Positions 52,723 through 63,123 of a stretch of 64,000 nt of DNA are shown in pieces. How positions within the stretch are numbered: position 1 is the stretch's first letter; every line of letters starts with the position of its first letter. The notes below the pieces were generated by a model. The model searched no databases. It was not told the DNA's origin and was given only the letters and a program-made list of their open reading frames with translations. A program made the translations under genes and the position numbers. Source of the stretch: Rugalucina vietnamica (Eukaryota > Mollusca > Bivalvia > Lucinida > Lucinidae); contig OZ024869.1 of assembly GCA_964017185.1 (NCBI GenBank), positions 72,418,008 to 72,482,007 of the forward strand, read 5' to 3'.

Positions 52723-53223
52723 ATGATAAAAATTGGATACTATAATTGTATAATAGAAACAGCAAGTTTTGAAGTCGAAGTATTGTCACGTGATATGGTG
52801 TCACCTGGATGTATCCACAATGGACAGTTCTATACACCTAACTCAGAGATATCCAGGATCGAGGATTATGCGAATAATCGTTGCCATGGTCTATACTGCG
52901 ATCACCATAGTCAGATCGTACCCTGGGATCAACCGAACTGTTTTACAACCACACCGCCAACTACGACTCCAAGAGGTTGTTATCATAACGGACAACACTA
53001 TCACCCGGGAGAGATATCCCGGGGTGAAGACCGGGGTAGTAATTGCTGTTGGGGTTACACATGTGATGCAGACGGATATGTTATGACCTGGGATAACTTC
53101 ACTTGTTTCGGAACTACCCCGCATACTACTACAACACCTCCATGGACTACCCCCGAGTCACCTTCATCTGGCTCCAAGAGAAAATTGGATAGGAACTTTT
53201 TCAGAAAATTGTTCAGACGATGA
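52723..53223 (+). CDS. 5'-truncated tandem copy of gene D (E), possibly non-functional
   Basis: From the codon before Pro-Gly-Cys (about 52800) to the stop, this frame is nearly identical to gene D: two four-Cys domains, the Thr/Pro linker and the same basic C-terminus. The signal peptide, helix and first linker are absent, replaced by spacer-derived residues (MIKIGYYNCIIETASF...). In domain 2 GSNWCW became GSNCCW, giving a fifth cysteine and removing the conserved Trp. No splice acceptor is evident just before the homology. It could be a pseudogene, or an alternative last exon of gene D. The frame is intact, so decay is recent. Confidence 0.5.
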   Translation: MIKIGYYNCIIETASFEVEVLSRDMVSPGCIHNGQFYTPNSEISRIEDYANNRCHGLYCDHHSQIVPWDQPNCFTTTPPTTTPRGCYHNGQHYHPGEISRGEDRGSNCCWGYTCDADGYVMTWDNFTCFGTTPHTTTTPPWTTPESPSSGSKRKLDRNFFRKLFRR

Positions 53224-53604
53224 GCTTTGCATGTTTATGTTAATGTGTTGTTTTTAAATGCGGCGCAAAATATATAACCTGTATCTCTTTTATGATCTAT
53301 TGAAATTTAACTCCGATTTTGGCAGTTACAGATATAGAACACGTTGGTCCATACAGGTGCTTCTCAAAATTATTATGGTTAGCGATTTTTCTCATAATTA
53401 TTTACATACCCCAGTGTGATAAACAGGGCGGCCATCCGCTTGATTTTGCAGATATCAAGGCATGGTTAAACGATTATCATTCTTAAACGGAGGAAAGATT
53501 CAGATTGGCCAGTTGCCCAAAATATTTTTATGAACCATGATAAAATTGGATAATATATAGAAACAGCAAGTTTTGAAGTCGAAGTCTTGTCACGTGATAT
53601 AGTG

Positions 53605-54020
53605 TCACCTGGATGTATCCACAACGGTTAGTTCTAAACACCTAACTCCGAGATATCCAGGATTGAGGATTATACAAATAACCGGTGTCATGGCCTATAC
53701 TGCGACCACCATAGTCAGATCGTACCGTGGGATCAACCGAACTGTTTTACAACCACACTACAGCCCGAAGGTTGTTATCATCACGGTCAATTCTATCCCC
53801 CGGGACATATTCCGGGGTGAAGACAGGGTAGTATTTGGTGTTGGGGTTACATATGTGGTACTGACGGCTATGTTATGGTCTGGGATAACTTCACTTGTTT
53901 CGGCACTACACCGCATACTACAACAACACCTCCATGGACAACCCCTGAGTCGCCTTCATCTGGTTCCAAGAGAAAATTGGATAGGAAATTTTCAGAAAAT
54001 TGTTCAAGCGATAAGCGGCG
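53605..54020 (+). pseudogene. decayed third copy of the gene D 3' part
   Basis: The homology begins GTGTCACCTGGATGTATCCAC, as in copy E. Stops occur within the first domain (GGT-TAG-TTC-TAA), a short deletion shifts the frame near ATATTCCGGGGTG, and the basic tail is disrupted (TTCAAGCGATAAGCGG). Spacer sequence upstream also matches that before copy E. It is a dead copy. Confidence 0.85.
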
Positions 54021-54399
54021 CAAACAAAATAATCTGTATCTGTATAAATTGTACTTTTATTATCTATAATTGTAACATACTCGCAACTCCGAGTTTGGCA
54101 CAATTCCGATTCTTGTACACTGACTTACTGGTACATGTACACGTGCTTATGACGGCTTAAGCTGAAACCGAGGTCCATATGTCACATATCGTTCAGGCTG
54201 TATTTATTGATTAGAAGTCATATCCATTTTAATTGTAGATCTACATTTTAGTGGTATGTACATGTACACAGTATAGGTAAAATACTTTGACCGTGCCGCT
54301 TGATAGCACGCCATAACATATCCATGCGAAGATTTCATGATGAGAAATAGGTAATGTCAACATTCACGTGTTTATTTTTGACTGCGTATTGTCCCGTAT
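54021..54399. other. non-coding stretch
   Basis: No gene or clear repeat is visible between the tandem array and the R1 repeats. Confidence 0.5.
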
Positions 54400-54850
54400 T
54401 GTCCCGCCACGCTCACATATGGTAAAAAACCCTCAAAAATCTTCTTCTCCAGAACCGGTGGGCCGGTTTCCACGAAACTTCGTGTGTAGCATTCGGTACT
54501 CCAGCCCATCATAGTCTGATAAAATGATGACCCTGTGATGACCTTGGCCTATTTTACGACAAGGTCAATTTTGGAACCATAGGCTTTTTACATGGGAAAG
54601 GCGAAACAATGGATATTTTGGAAACTATTGCAGCCCGAGATTTGGAAGCTGCTAGATGAATCAATGAATGTATGTAATTAATTAAGGTCAAGTTCATTTC
54701 TTGACTCTGACCCAAGGTCATTGAAATATCAAAATTGTGTCACAATTTCAAAGATCTTCTTCTCTGTAACCGCTTGGCTGATCAAGTTGAATTTTTATGC
54801 GGAGCCTCCTTGAATAGTGGCATTGAAAGGCCTAGGGAGTTGAAGGCCTG
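54400..54850 (+). repeat. R1 repeat, 5'-truncated copy
   Basis: It starts inside the element (CCACGCTCACATATGGTAAA, CTTCTTCTCCAGAACCGGTG) and carries GATGACCTTGGCCTATTTTACG and CAAAGATCTTCTTCTCTG blocks. Confidence 0.8.
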
Positions 54851-55096
54851 ATTTCGGCCTCAGATTAACTCCTTATATTTCAGTAAATGTCAATGTCATA
54901 TCTAAGATGTTATGCTGTCTAAGCAACCCAAATTTAGAAATCTCGCAAAGTTGTTTTTTTTTCCAGAAAATGGAGGATTTTAGATGCCACTACCGCCAAT
55001 AATAATTAAGTATCGGTTTTCACAAAAAGGTTTGCAAAATATACAGAAATAATGCTCTAGTTCTATTTTTTTTTTTCGTTTTTCTTTTCTTTTTGA

Positions 55097-56134
55097 CTCA
55101 GCTGAGCCGTTAGGCTCACAAGGTGAGCTTACAGTATACCCATGCTCCGTCGTCCGTCGTCGTCGCTCACAATGTTTAAACATCTCCTCAGAAACCCCTG
55201 GGCCAATCAAAGCCAAACTTTATATGGAGCATCATAAGGAAAGGGGAACCAAATTTTGTATAAATGGTCCAGGCCACACGACCAAGATAGCCGCCATGGC
55301 TATAAACAGCAAAAACCTTTAAAATCTTCTTCTCCAGAACCAGAAAGCCTATGGCTTTGAAACTTGGCATGAAGCATAAGGCAATGGAGCTTTACAAAGT
55401 TTGTATAAATCTGAATAATGACCCTTGGATGACCTTGACCTATATTGCGGCAAGGTTACTTTTGGAAGCATAGGCTTTTACACGAGAAAAGGCGTAAACA
55501 ATGGATATTTTGGAAACTATTGCAGCCTGAGACTTGAAAGTTGCTTGATGCAGACAACTAATGAAGTCAATGAAGGTATGTGACTAATTAAGATCAAAGT
55601 CATTTCTTGACCATGACCGAAGGTCATTGAAATATTAAAATTAAGTCACACTGTCAAAGATCATCTTCTCTGAAACCGCTTGGCCGATCAAGTTTAAATT
55701 TTATGTGGAGCCTCTTCGGTAGTGCCATTGAAATTTTGTTTGCGATACCTTGGCCACATGGTCAAGATGGTCGCCACGCCCATATATGGTAAAACCCTAA
55801 AAAAATGTTCTTTTCCAGAACCGGTGGGCCGATTTCCACGAAACTCGGTATGTAGTATCGGGGACTCCAGCCCATCATAGTTTGATCAAATAATCAACCT
55901 TGGCCTATTTTACGACAAGGTAATTTGGAAACTGGCTTTTTCATGGAAAAAGTGAAAAGAATAGATTTTTTTGGAAACTATTGCAACCTGAGACCTGAAA
56001 CTTGGCAGGTGTGGACAACTTATGAAGTCAATAAAAGTGTGTGAGTATTAAAGGTCAAGGTTATTTCATGATGACTAAATTCTCCAAGATTAGGCTTCAG
56101 GTGAGCGTTTTCATGACTAATGGTCCTCTGGTTA
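55097..56134 (+). repeat. R1 repeat, near-full copy
   Basis: Start hairpin CAGCTGAGCCGTTAGGCTC and AAGGTGAGCTTACAG; two internal modules; end CTTCAGGTGAGCG and ATGGTCCTCTGGTT. It is directly followed by the next copy, so R1 copies are stacked head to tail here. Confidence 0.85.
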
Positions 56135-56574
56135 GCTCACTTGAGCTGAAGCCTCAAAGTGAGCTTACAGTATAGGCATGATCCGGAGTCCGTACGTCGT
56201 CGTCCATCGTCAATCGTCGTCCGTCCGTCGTCCACAATTTCCAATTTCAAAGATCTTCTCTGAAACCGCCTGGCTGATCAAAATGAATTTTTATATGGAA
56301 CCTTTATGGGTTAAGGGAATGAAACTTTGTTCATGGGATCTTGGTCACATGATCAAGATGGCCGCCACACCCATATATGATAGAACCCTTCAAAAATCTT
56401 TTTCTCCAGAAGTAGTGGGCTTATTTCTTCGTAACTTGGTGTGTAGCATTGGGTACTACAGCCCATCATAGTTTATTCAAATGATGACCGTGTGATGAAA
56501 TTGACCTATTTTACGGCAAGGTCAATATTGGAAGCATAGGCTTTTATATGAAAAAAAAAAAAAAAAAAAAAAAA
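56133..56574 (+). repeat. R1 repeat, truncated copy ending in a poly-A run
   Basis: AGCTCACTTGAGCTGAAGCC and GTGAGCTTACAGTATAGG start the copy. It ends within the module at GCTTTTATATG followed by 24 A (56551-56574). Confidence 0.8.
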
Positions 56575-57189
56575 CGTGTGGATGGTCCACACTCACCATG
56601 CTTATGTAATGTGCGACTGTGTACTGTGTGCTTATTCACTACTGCCTGAGATCTAGGAAAATGACAGTGGTCATGAGTGGATGAGTGGTGATCTTGAAAA
56701 CAATGGCCACGATAACAAAACACTGTGAACCATCTACACTAATGTGTACAATCACGATTTCAAACTTAAAATTCTATTATGGGGATGTCGTTATATTATG
56801 GATGCAAGCCGCCGGACATGAATCTGCATAAACTGAAATTAAGATTTTTATCAAAATTTATTCATCCGATATGGCACATACAAATGCAACCGAAATATAC
56901 GAAATCGAAACATTTCTAAACTCAATACATGAATAAAGAACAACCATGGACTATAATAAGGTACGTAGCATCGTTATAAATCATATTTTTGTGAATACGA
57001 CTTCAGTTTGGTCATGCTATATTATAAAGTGCAGTTCTGGTTTTAGTTTTTCTAAGGAGTACAAAAACTTTATAGGCGCATGTGTCCATTATTGTTCATG
57101 TTTGATTCAGCTAAGAGACGTATAATTGAGATTTTCGCGGACATGGATTCTCATAGTTTTGATTGCAAAGTATGAGTTTTGAATGCAAA
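56575..57189. other. non-coding stretch
   Basis: No gene or repeat is clear between the poly-A run and the S3 fragment. Confidence 0.5.
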
Positions 57190-57297
57190 GTATGACAAAA
57201 TGTACAGGGTCACTGAAGAGGCTTAAGTAGCCGAAACCGCGGTACGGCTCATCATCTTTCCCATTAATATGTTCACTGCTCTTGAGGCTTTATTTTT
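57190..57297 (-). mobile_element. family S3 fragment, reverse
   Basis: CACTGAAGAGGCTTAAGTAGCC, CGAAACCGCGGTACGG and TTCACTGCTCTTGAGG are the complement of blocks at 48850-48935. Confidence 0.65.
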
Positions 57298-58561
57298 AGC
57301 TCACCTGAGCCGAAGGCTCACAGGTGAGCTTATAGGATAGGCAGGCATCCGTCGTCCGTCGTCGTCCGTCCACAATTTCAAAGAAGAATATTTCTGAAGC
57401 TAGTAGGCCGATCTTGATCAAATTTAATGTGAACCATAATTGGGTTGGGGGATTGATGGTATTAGGTTTTGGAGCAGATTGTATCAAAATTGTGGTTTCC
57501 ATGGCAACAGATAGGTCCCATAGACTTACAATGGGAAAAACTAAAAAAATCTTCTCTGAAACCACTAGGCCCACAGCTTTGATATTTGGTATGTAGCAAT
57601 GGCTAATGGTCCTCTACATAAATTGTGCCATTCATGCCCCTGGGGTCAAATTTGGCCACGCCCCGGGGGGTCGATAGTCTCCATAGACTTACTATGGGAA
57701 AAAAATCATTATGTGGCAATGGCTAATGGTCCTCTACATAAATTGTGCCAGCCATGCCCCTGGGGTCAAATTTGGCCACTCCCCGGGGGTGGATAGTTTC
57801 CATAGACTTACAATTGGAAAAACTAAAAAAATCTTCTTCTCTGAAACCACTAGGCCCACAGCTTTGATATTTGGAATGTAGCAATGGCTAATAGTCCTCT
57901 ACATAAATTGTGCCATGGGGTCAAATTTAGCCACGCCCCAGGGGTCGATAGTCTCCATAGACTATTAGACTTACTATGGGAAAAAAAAATAAAAAAAATT
58001 CTTCTCTGAAACCACAGGGCCCACAGCTTTGATATTTTGTATGTGGCAATGGCTAATGGTCCTCTACATAAATTGTGCCAATCATGCCCCTGGGGTCAAA
58101 TTTGGCCACGCCCCGGGGGTCGATATTCTCCATAGACCTACAATAGGAAAAAACTAAAAAAATCTTCTTCTCTGAAACCACAGGGCACACAGCTTTGATA
58201 TTTTGTATGTGGCAATGGCTAATGGTCCTCTACATAAATTGTGCCAGCCATGCCCCTGGGGTAAAATTTGGCCACGCCCCGGGGGTAGATAGTCTCCATA
58301 GACTTACAATGGGAAAAACTAAAAGAATCTTCTTCTCTGAAACCAAAAGGCCCAGAGCTTCTATATTTTGTATGTTGCAATGTTTGGTAGTCCCCATTAT
58401 AAATTGTGCCAGTCATGCCCCTGGGTCAAATTTGGCCATGCCCCGGGGGTCAATAGTGTCCATGCATAGACTTTCATTGGTCGATTCTGAATTAATTTAA
58501 ATCTCATGAGCTTACAATGTGATAATCTCTCAGGTGAGCTACAGGACCAATGGTCCTCTAG
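57298..58561 (+). repeat. R1-type repeat with internal 165-bp tandem array
   Basis: AGCTCACCTGAGCCGAAGGC starts the element; CAGGTGAGCTACAGG and ACCAATGGTCCTCTAG end it. Inside (57595-58480) a unit carrying GCAATGGCTAATGGTCCTC, AATTGTGCCA, GCCCCTGGGGTCAAATTTGG and GCCACGCCCCGGGGG recurs six times with period about 165 bp (one unit shortened to 120). No intact ORF. Confidence 0.85.
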
Positions 58562-58639
58562 TTTTTTTATCCCATCCACGGTCAAGCTTGACTATCAAAA
58601 TAATTATAATTTTATCAGCCGAGCATGAGATTAAAAGAA

Positions 58640-58790
58640 TCTATGATGGGGTTGAAGCCGAGACAAGGAAATCTCAGGTAAGTTTACAGATTATTCAAGT
58701 CTCATCCGAGGCTCAGCCGAAGATGAGACTCGAATAATCTGAAAACGAGCCTGAGATTTCCGTGTTGAGGCCTGAACACCATCATTGATT
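58640..58790. repeat. imperfect inverted repeat
   Basis: ATGATGGGGTTGAAGCCGAG, GGAAATCTCAGG and AGATTATTCAAGTCTCATC on the left are mirrored by GATGAGACTCGAATAATCT, CCTGAGATTTCC and AACACCATCAT on the right. The centre is CGAGGCTCAGCCGAAG. Confidence 0.8.
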
Positions 58791-59379
58791 ATTTTTCTCA
58801 CCCATCACTGAAAGCATTTTGATTCTGAATAGGCTACAAGTGCTGTTCAGGCAGCCATTATGTTTTACATGAAACAATATGCAAATTAACCAATGGAAAA
58901 ATAAAAAAAATAATTTTGTATATGAACTAACCTTACAAAAAATCAATCAGCATTTTGTTTTGTGCATAAAATTCTCAGCAAAATTAAATTTTGAGATTTT
59001 TATCAAAGCAGCAGACTACAGTTACTCCTGAAATTAACATCTCAAAGTTTATTTTTGTCACTGACAGTTGACACCTAGCTTATAGTTTCCTTATATGGAA
59101 GTACACATGAAGATGTACATGTACATTTCTATTGGCTAAATACAGAAATGATTTGCATTTTGAGACAGCAAAAATCTACTAGTATATACTGAGACAGAAA
59201 TATCTCAGACAGGCACACTAAGGGATATGCTTGTCTGATGGGTGAGAAATAACTAGGTCATCGTTAGAACTTCTTGGATGATCCTCGTACTATGTAAATG
59301 TATAAATGGGAAAGAAAGAATAGTGGGACCAGGAATCAAAGCAAATCATTGGGATAGCATGTCCGTAAAATTTATACCC
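58791..59379. other. non-coding stretch
   Basis: AT-rich; no gene or clear repeat is seen. Confidence 0.5.
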
Positions 59380-59630
59380 TCTAATACCCCAATTTTATAT
59401 AGTAAAATTGGGGTTTACAGGGGTAAACATATTTTTCTAATTTTTGATCCAAAACATAAATTTTGGGTACTCGTTAGAACCGCCTCGACGAGGCGGTTCT
59501 AAAGTGTACCCACAATCAATGTTTTGAGCAAAAATTAAAAAAAATATCATTTTTTTTTTCTAATAAAATTTTCAAGTTTTGCAGCTGCAAAGATATCTGT
59601 ATATTGTATGGGCTTGTTTTCGTAATCTAA
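59380..59630. repeat. palindromic family P, copy
   Basis: ATACCCCAATTTTATATAG, AATTGGGGTTTACAGGGG and AACATAAATTTTGGGTACTC lead into the palindrome CCGCCTCGACGAGGCGG; the right arm reads GTGTACCCACAATCAATGTT. This copy is more diverged between arms than the next. Confidence 0.85.
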
Positions 59631-59689
59631 GATTCCAACAAAGACACCAGGCGGGAAAGAACAAACATCACAATACAAATCATTTTTTC

Positions 59690-59975
59690 CGACCATCATG
59701 AAAACATATCCGTGTAATGTATACCCCCTTGAACCCCACTTTTATATAGCAATACTGGGGTATGCAGGGGTATACATATTTTTCTTATTTTTGCTCCAAA
59801 ACATAGATTGTGGGTACTCGTTAGAACCGCCTCGCCGAGGCGGTTCTAACGTGTACCCACAATCTATGTTTTAGCAAAAATAAGAAAAATATCAAGAATT
59901 TTCAGCTGAGAATTTTCAATTTTTAAAGCTCAAAAAATCTCTGTATATTGCATGGGCAAGTTTTCGTAATGAATA
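59690..59975. repeat. palindromic family P, copy adjacent to the previous one
   Basis: It has the full arrangement seen at 40.57-40.85 kb, from CATCATGAAAACATATCC to GCATGGGCAAGTTTTCG. The core is CCGCCTCGCCGAGGCGG with near-perfect arms. Two copies thus sit about 60 bp apart in the same orientation. Confidence 0.9.
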
Positions 59976-60492
59976 CACTTGAAGAGCAGGATGATTAGCT
60001 CTTTCCCAACGAGGTAGCCATTCGGCTAGTCTCATCTAAACCCAACGACAACAAGCACAACGGGGAGAAAGCCTAACAATATAAACTGTAAAATGAAAAA
60101 TCTGTAGCCTTGATATCTTTTTTCTTTTAAATATTAATTGTTGTGATTTCCTTTGTTGATTAATATTGTGTGGTTTTAGTTCAGATTGTGCCAAGAATTG
60201 GCCATCGCTTATAAATTTTTCCGGTGCAGTTTCTGGTCCACTTAGATCTTATGATTTTTTCCATGTTGTTTAACCGTGAAAGAAGTGGCGCCCATGTTTC
60301 CAGCATAAATTCAACGCATTGCTTGATATTTTAGGAACCTATGTACTGTGTCACCATGTGTAAGTTGGGGTTGGATTAAAGAGGGATGTAATGACTGGTT
60401 TAAGTCCATCAATGAAACAATGTAACGCCGGATGGGTCGACTGGACGGTGTTACTTGCCAAAGCTCAGTAACGTATATACTCACATTTTCAG
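59976..60492. other. non-coding stretch upstream of gene F
   Basis: No repeat or gene is clear. The first exon of gene F, with its start codon, should lie here or further left; no ATG followed by a donor in the right phase could be chosen. Confidence 0.5.
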
Positions 60493-61089
60493 ATCACCCA
60501 ACATGTCGTGACAATCGTTCTAGTCTTCGTCTTTGCCCATTATCCGGGAGCCGTGGTTGGAAAATCATCTCTAGCTAGGATTCTTACCGGACTACTGGAG
60601 GACAGAAATCTCGACAGACTGAGGAATAGGATGGTACCCCCTACAACGACACCACCAATTCCCCCAGGGTGTCGATACAACAACCGCTTTTACCCTCCAA
60701 ACTCCGAGATTGAGAGCGGAGAGGATCGAGCAAGAAATTGGTGCTTTGGCACAATCTGTAATGAACATGGGCAAGTTATACAATGGGATGAGTTTAACTG
60801 CTTTCCAACGACAACCCCACCGACAACCCGACCGCCGGGCTGTTTTCACCATGGTCATTTCTATCCCCCGGGCAAGATATCTGAGGGAGAGGACAGGGGG
60901 AGTAACTGGTGTTGGGGATATATTTGTGATGTGAGCGGTCATGTTCTGACTTGGGATAACTTCAACTGTTTTCCTACGACAACCCCACCACCGACTCCAC
61001 CCGAAGAATCCACGACCCCGCCAGTGCCCACAACCCCTGCTGCTAGAAGAAAGAAAAAGCAACTGCGTGAACTCTTTCTGAACTTATGA
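60493..61089 (+). CDS. secreted four-Cys-domain protein F (2 domains, basic tail), last exon
   Basis: The exon follows CACATTTTCAG; its frame is open from the first base (ITQHVVTIVLVFVFAHYPG), reading as a signal peptide that lacks its start, so the ATG is in an earlier exon (an ATG at 60503 is out of frame). 198 residues are visible. After the signal comes an amphipathic segment (SLARILTGLLEDRNLDRLR), a Thr/Pro linker, domain 1 (C60, C84, C89, C103, counted from the exon start), domain 2 (C117, C140, C145, C159; GEDRGSNWCWG), and a basic C-terminus (RRKKKQLRELFLNL). The domain 2 spacing of 22 and its WCWGY match domain 2 of gene D, so D and F descend from a two-domain ancestor. Function unknown; likely secreted. 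Confidence 0.88.
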   Translation: MTQHVVTIVLVFVFAHYPGAVVGKSSLARILTGLLEDRNLDRLRNRMVPPTTTPPIPPGCRYNNRFYPPNSEIESGEDRARNWCFGTICNEHGQVIQWDEFNCFPTTTPPTTRPPGCFHHGHFYPPGKISEGEDRGSNWCWGYICDVSGHVLTWDNFNCFPTTTPPPTPPEESTTPPVPTTPAARRKKKQLRELFLNL

Positions 61090-61624
61090 AATGACATTAT
61101 CATTATGAAGTACTTTCGTATCAAGCTTAAAGCTTATTTTTATGTCATACATGTTATGTTATGTTGTTTTGTGCGGACGTTAAATATTTAATGTATGTTA
61201 AACCCATAAATAATGATATATCCGTTTATTCTGGATTAAGAAAAAAAAAACTCTTAGAATGACGAGAAGATGAAGAAGTTACATGCATGTGCTCATTTAT
61301 AACCTTTTCCTTAGGCAACTGGTCATTATGAATAGCAAAATTCATGCATTGTTGTCCGCGACACTGTATCACGCGTACGACACACTTTCGTACCCCTTTA
61401 CACCCCTCTGCGCCAATTATTCACAGTATGGTGACCCCCCCCCCCCTCTACTTGTATTTCGATTAAAACCAGTTAACGATGTTGACTGCAAAATTTGTTA
61501 CATGTACTTAAACTGAATATCTTTGAGACACATGAGAGATGAAAGTGGTATGGTGGAAACTGGTGCCAATTAAAGGAATAGAGGCTCTGTGTAGCTTAGG
61601 AGTGGCCAGTATTGAGGCCCGGAT
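61090..61624. other. non-coding stretch downstream of gene F
   Basis: Gene F's 3' UTR should lie at the left. A CCCCCCCCCC run is at 61436-61446. No other feature is clear. Confidence 0.5.
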
Positions 61625-61830
61625 CCGACCCAAATTGAGGGCAGATTGTACTATCCGTGAAGCAAAAACAAAGACGCTTATCGGCTGTACAGTTCCTGCA
61701 TAGCTACGCAGATAGTACAATAACGGCTTCCTTTTTAAATCTCAAGTTTCTTATGTGACTGCGCAGTTCTGTTTGTGTACAGCCTCATCGGAAACCCTGA
61801 AGACATATTTTCTCAAAATGCGGTTCAATA
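61625..61830. mobile_element. family H hairpin element, rearranged degenerate copy
   Basis: AGATTGTACTATCCGTGAAGC (left) and GCAGATAGTACAATAACGGC (right) are both long-side sequences of family H, so two long sides face each other. GGAAACCCTGAAGACATATTTTC lies at the right end. The copy looks like a larger palindrome or recombinant. Confidence 0.6.
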
Positions 61831-63123
61831 TAATTACATCACGTGATGATGAAACAGCCGCGTGCTAATCAAGTAATCAGTTATAAGATCCTATCATAAT
61901 ATTGAAACTATTATAGCATTCATTTCCAGATATCCATTTCCAGATATGATATCTGAAACCTCGTGAAGCGCAACAGATGTATCTAAACCGGTATTGTCCA
62001 CAATTTTCCAGATTTTACTGCTGCCTATCTATCCATCTTCCATTTAGTGCATGAACTGGTCATGTATATATCGGCTGAGTCAAGATCAGGGGTTATTTTA
62101 CTACCTAGTCGGTCGTCATGTTATGCAACTGTAATTCAATCGGGTATTATTCAAGACTAAATGTATTTATTTTTTCGAAACACTTAGACAACAAGCTTTC
62201 TTGTGATATATGATAATGGAAAATGTATGCAACATTTTGCTATTGGGAAGCTATATATGCCCACAAAGCATCACTTTTCACAGGTTATGACGCTGCACTT
62301 TAATTTTGGATGTTTTGTACTCTGGTTTGCTGTTCTGTAAAAATAAGATATTCATGTAAATTAATGTTAAAGACACATATTAACCTTGTAATATGCTTTT
62401 TACGGCATTGAATTTGGACGCAAGTGACAAAGATATGATGTAGCGAAACTGTACTTTGTTATGTTTTTCAATGTTTCTTGGTGTCTACAGTTGGCATGCC
62501 AAACAAATTACACGTGTGATTAAAACACGATTTGTTTTGTTTTTAGTCTTTCATTTATAAGAATAAAGAAAGTCTAGAGTTTAATTCAATTGAAGTCGAA
62601 ATGACCCACTCGGAAGTGAAAAGTATTTGTTTCTTGAAAATCGTATTTTTTATGTAGAGTCCTTAGCCCCTATTTTCAAAATAAAATCTCAAGAACAATC
62701 ATCTGTTGAAAGGATTAAATCATATAATTGTTTTTCAGACTGCAGGACTTGTAAAACATTTTCTCAAGAAATAAAATTTTAGCTGCTGTTTCTTCCAAAT
62801 TTTCATATGCAACCAAATATATTACATTGTATTAGATTAACTGCAACATGGAACACTGACTTATCAAGACTGGATGTGCTTGCATTTCAGTGGCCCAGAA
62901 CACAATTTTGAAGCCCCCAGTTCTGAACTATTCTCGTTATCTACTATAGCGAAATTTGAAAACACATTAGGACCAAAACAATTATCACTGGAATACATTC
63001 CTGAGAGGACTAAATATATTACAAAGTAAGAAAAATGAATGTACATTTAGATGTTGATTTTTGCTACAAGTGCTACGGGATTAGCAACCCTGATCTTGAC
63101 TCAGCCGACTTGTACGAGTAAAT
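61831..63123. other. non-coding stretch
   Basis: AT-rich, no supported gene, RNA or repeat. Confidence 0.5.

Larger units (their letters stand above)
52395..54020 (+). repeat. tandem duplication array, unit about 0.8 kb
   Basis: The segment from the stop of gene D to the stop of copy E (829 bp: 3' flank, spacer, two domains) is repeated once more to about 54020. The spacer runs GGTGCTTCTCAAAATTATTA and AACGGAGGAAAGATT match between copies with small indels. The breakpoint lies in the Thr-rich linker of gene D, so each duplicate lost the secretion signal. Confidence 0.85.

Noticed and set aside
60503-60505. ATG as start of gene F
   Set aside because: It is out of frame with the signal-peptide and four-Cys reading frame, which is open to the acceptor at 60492.
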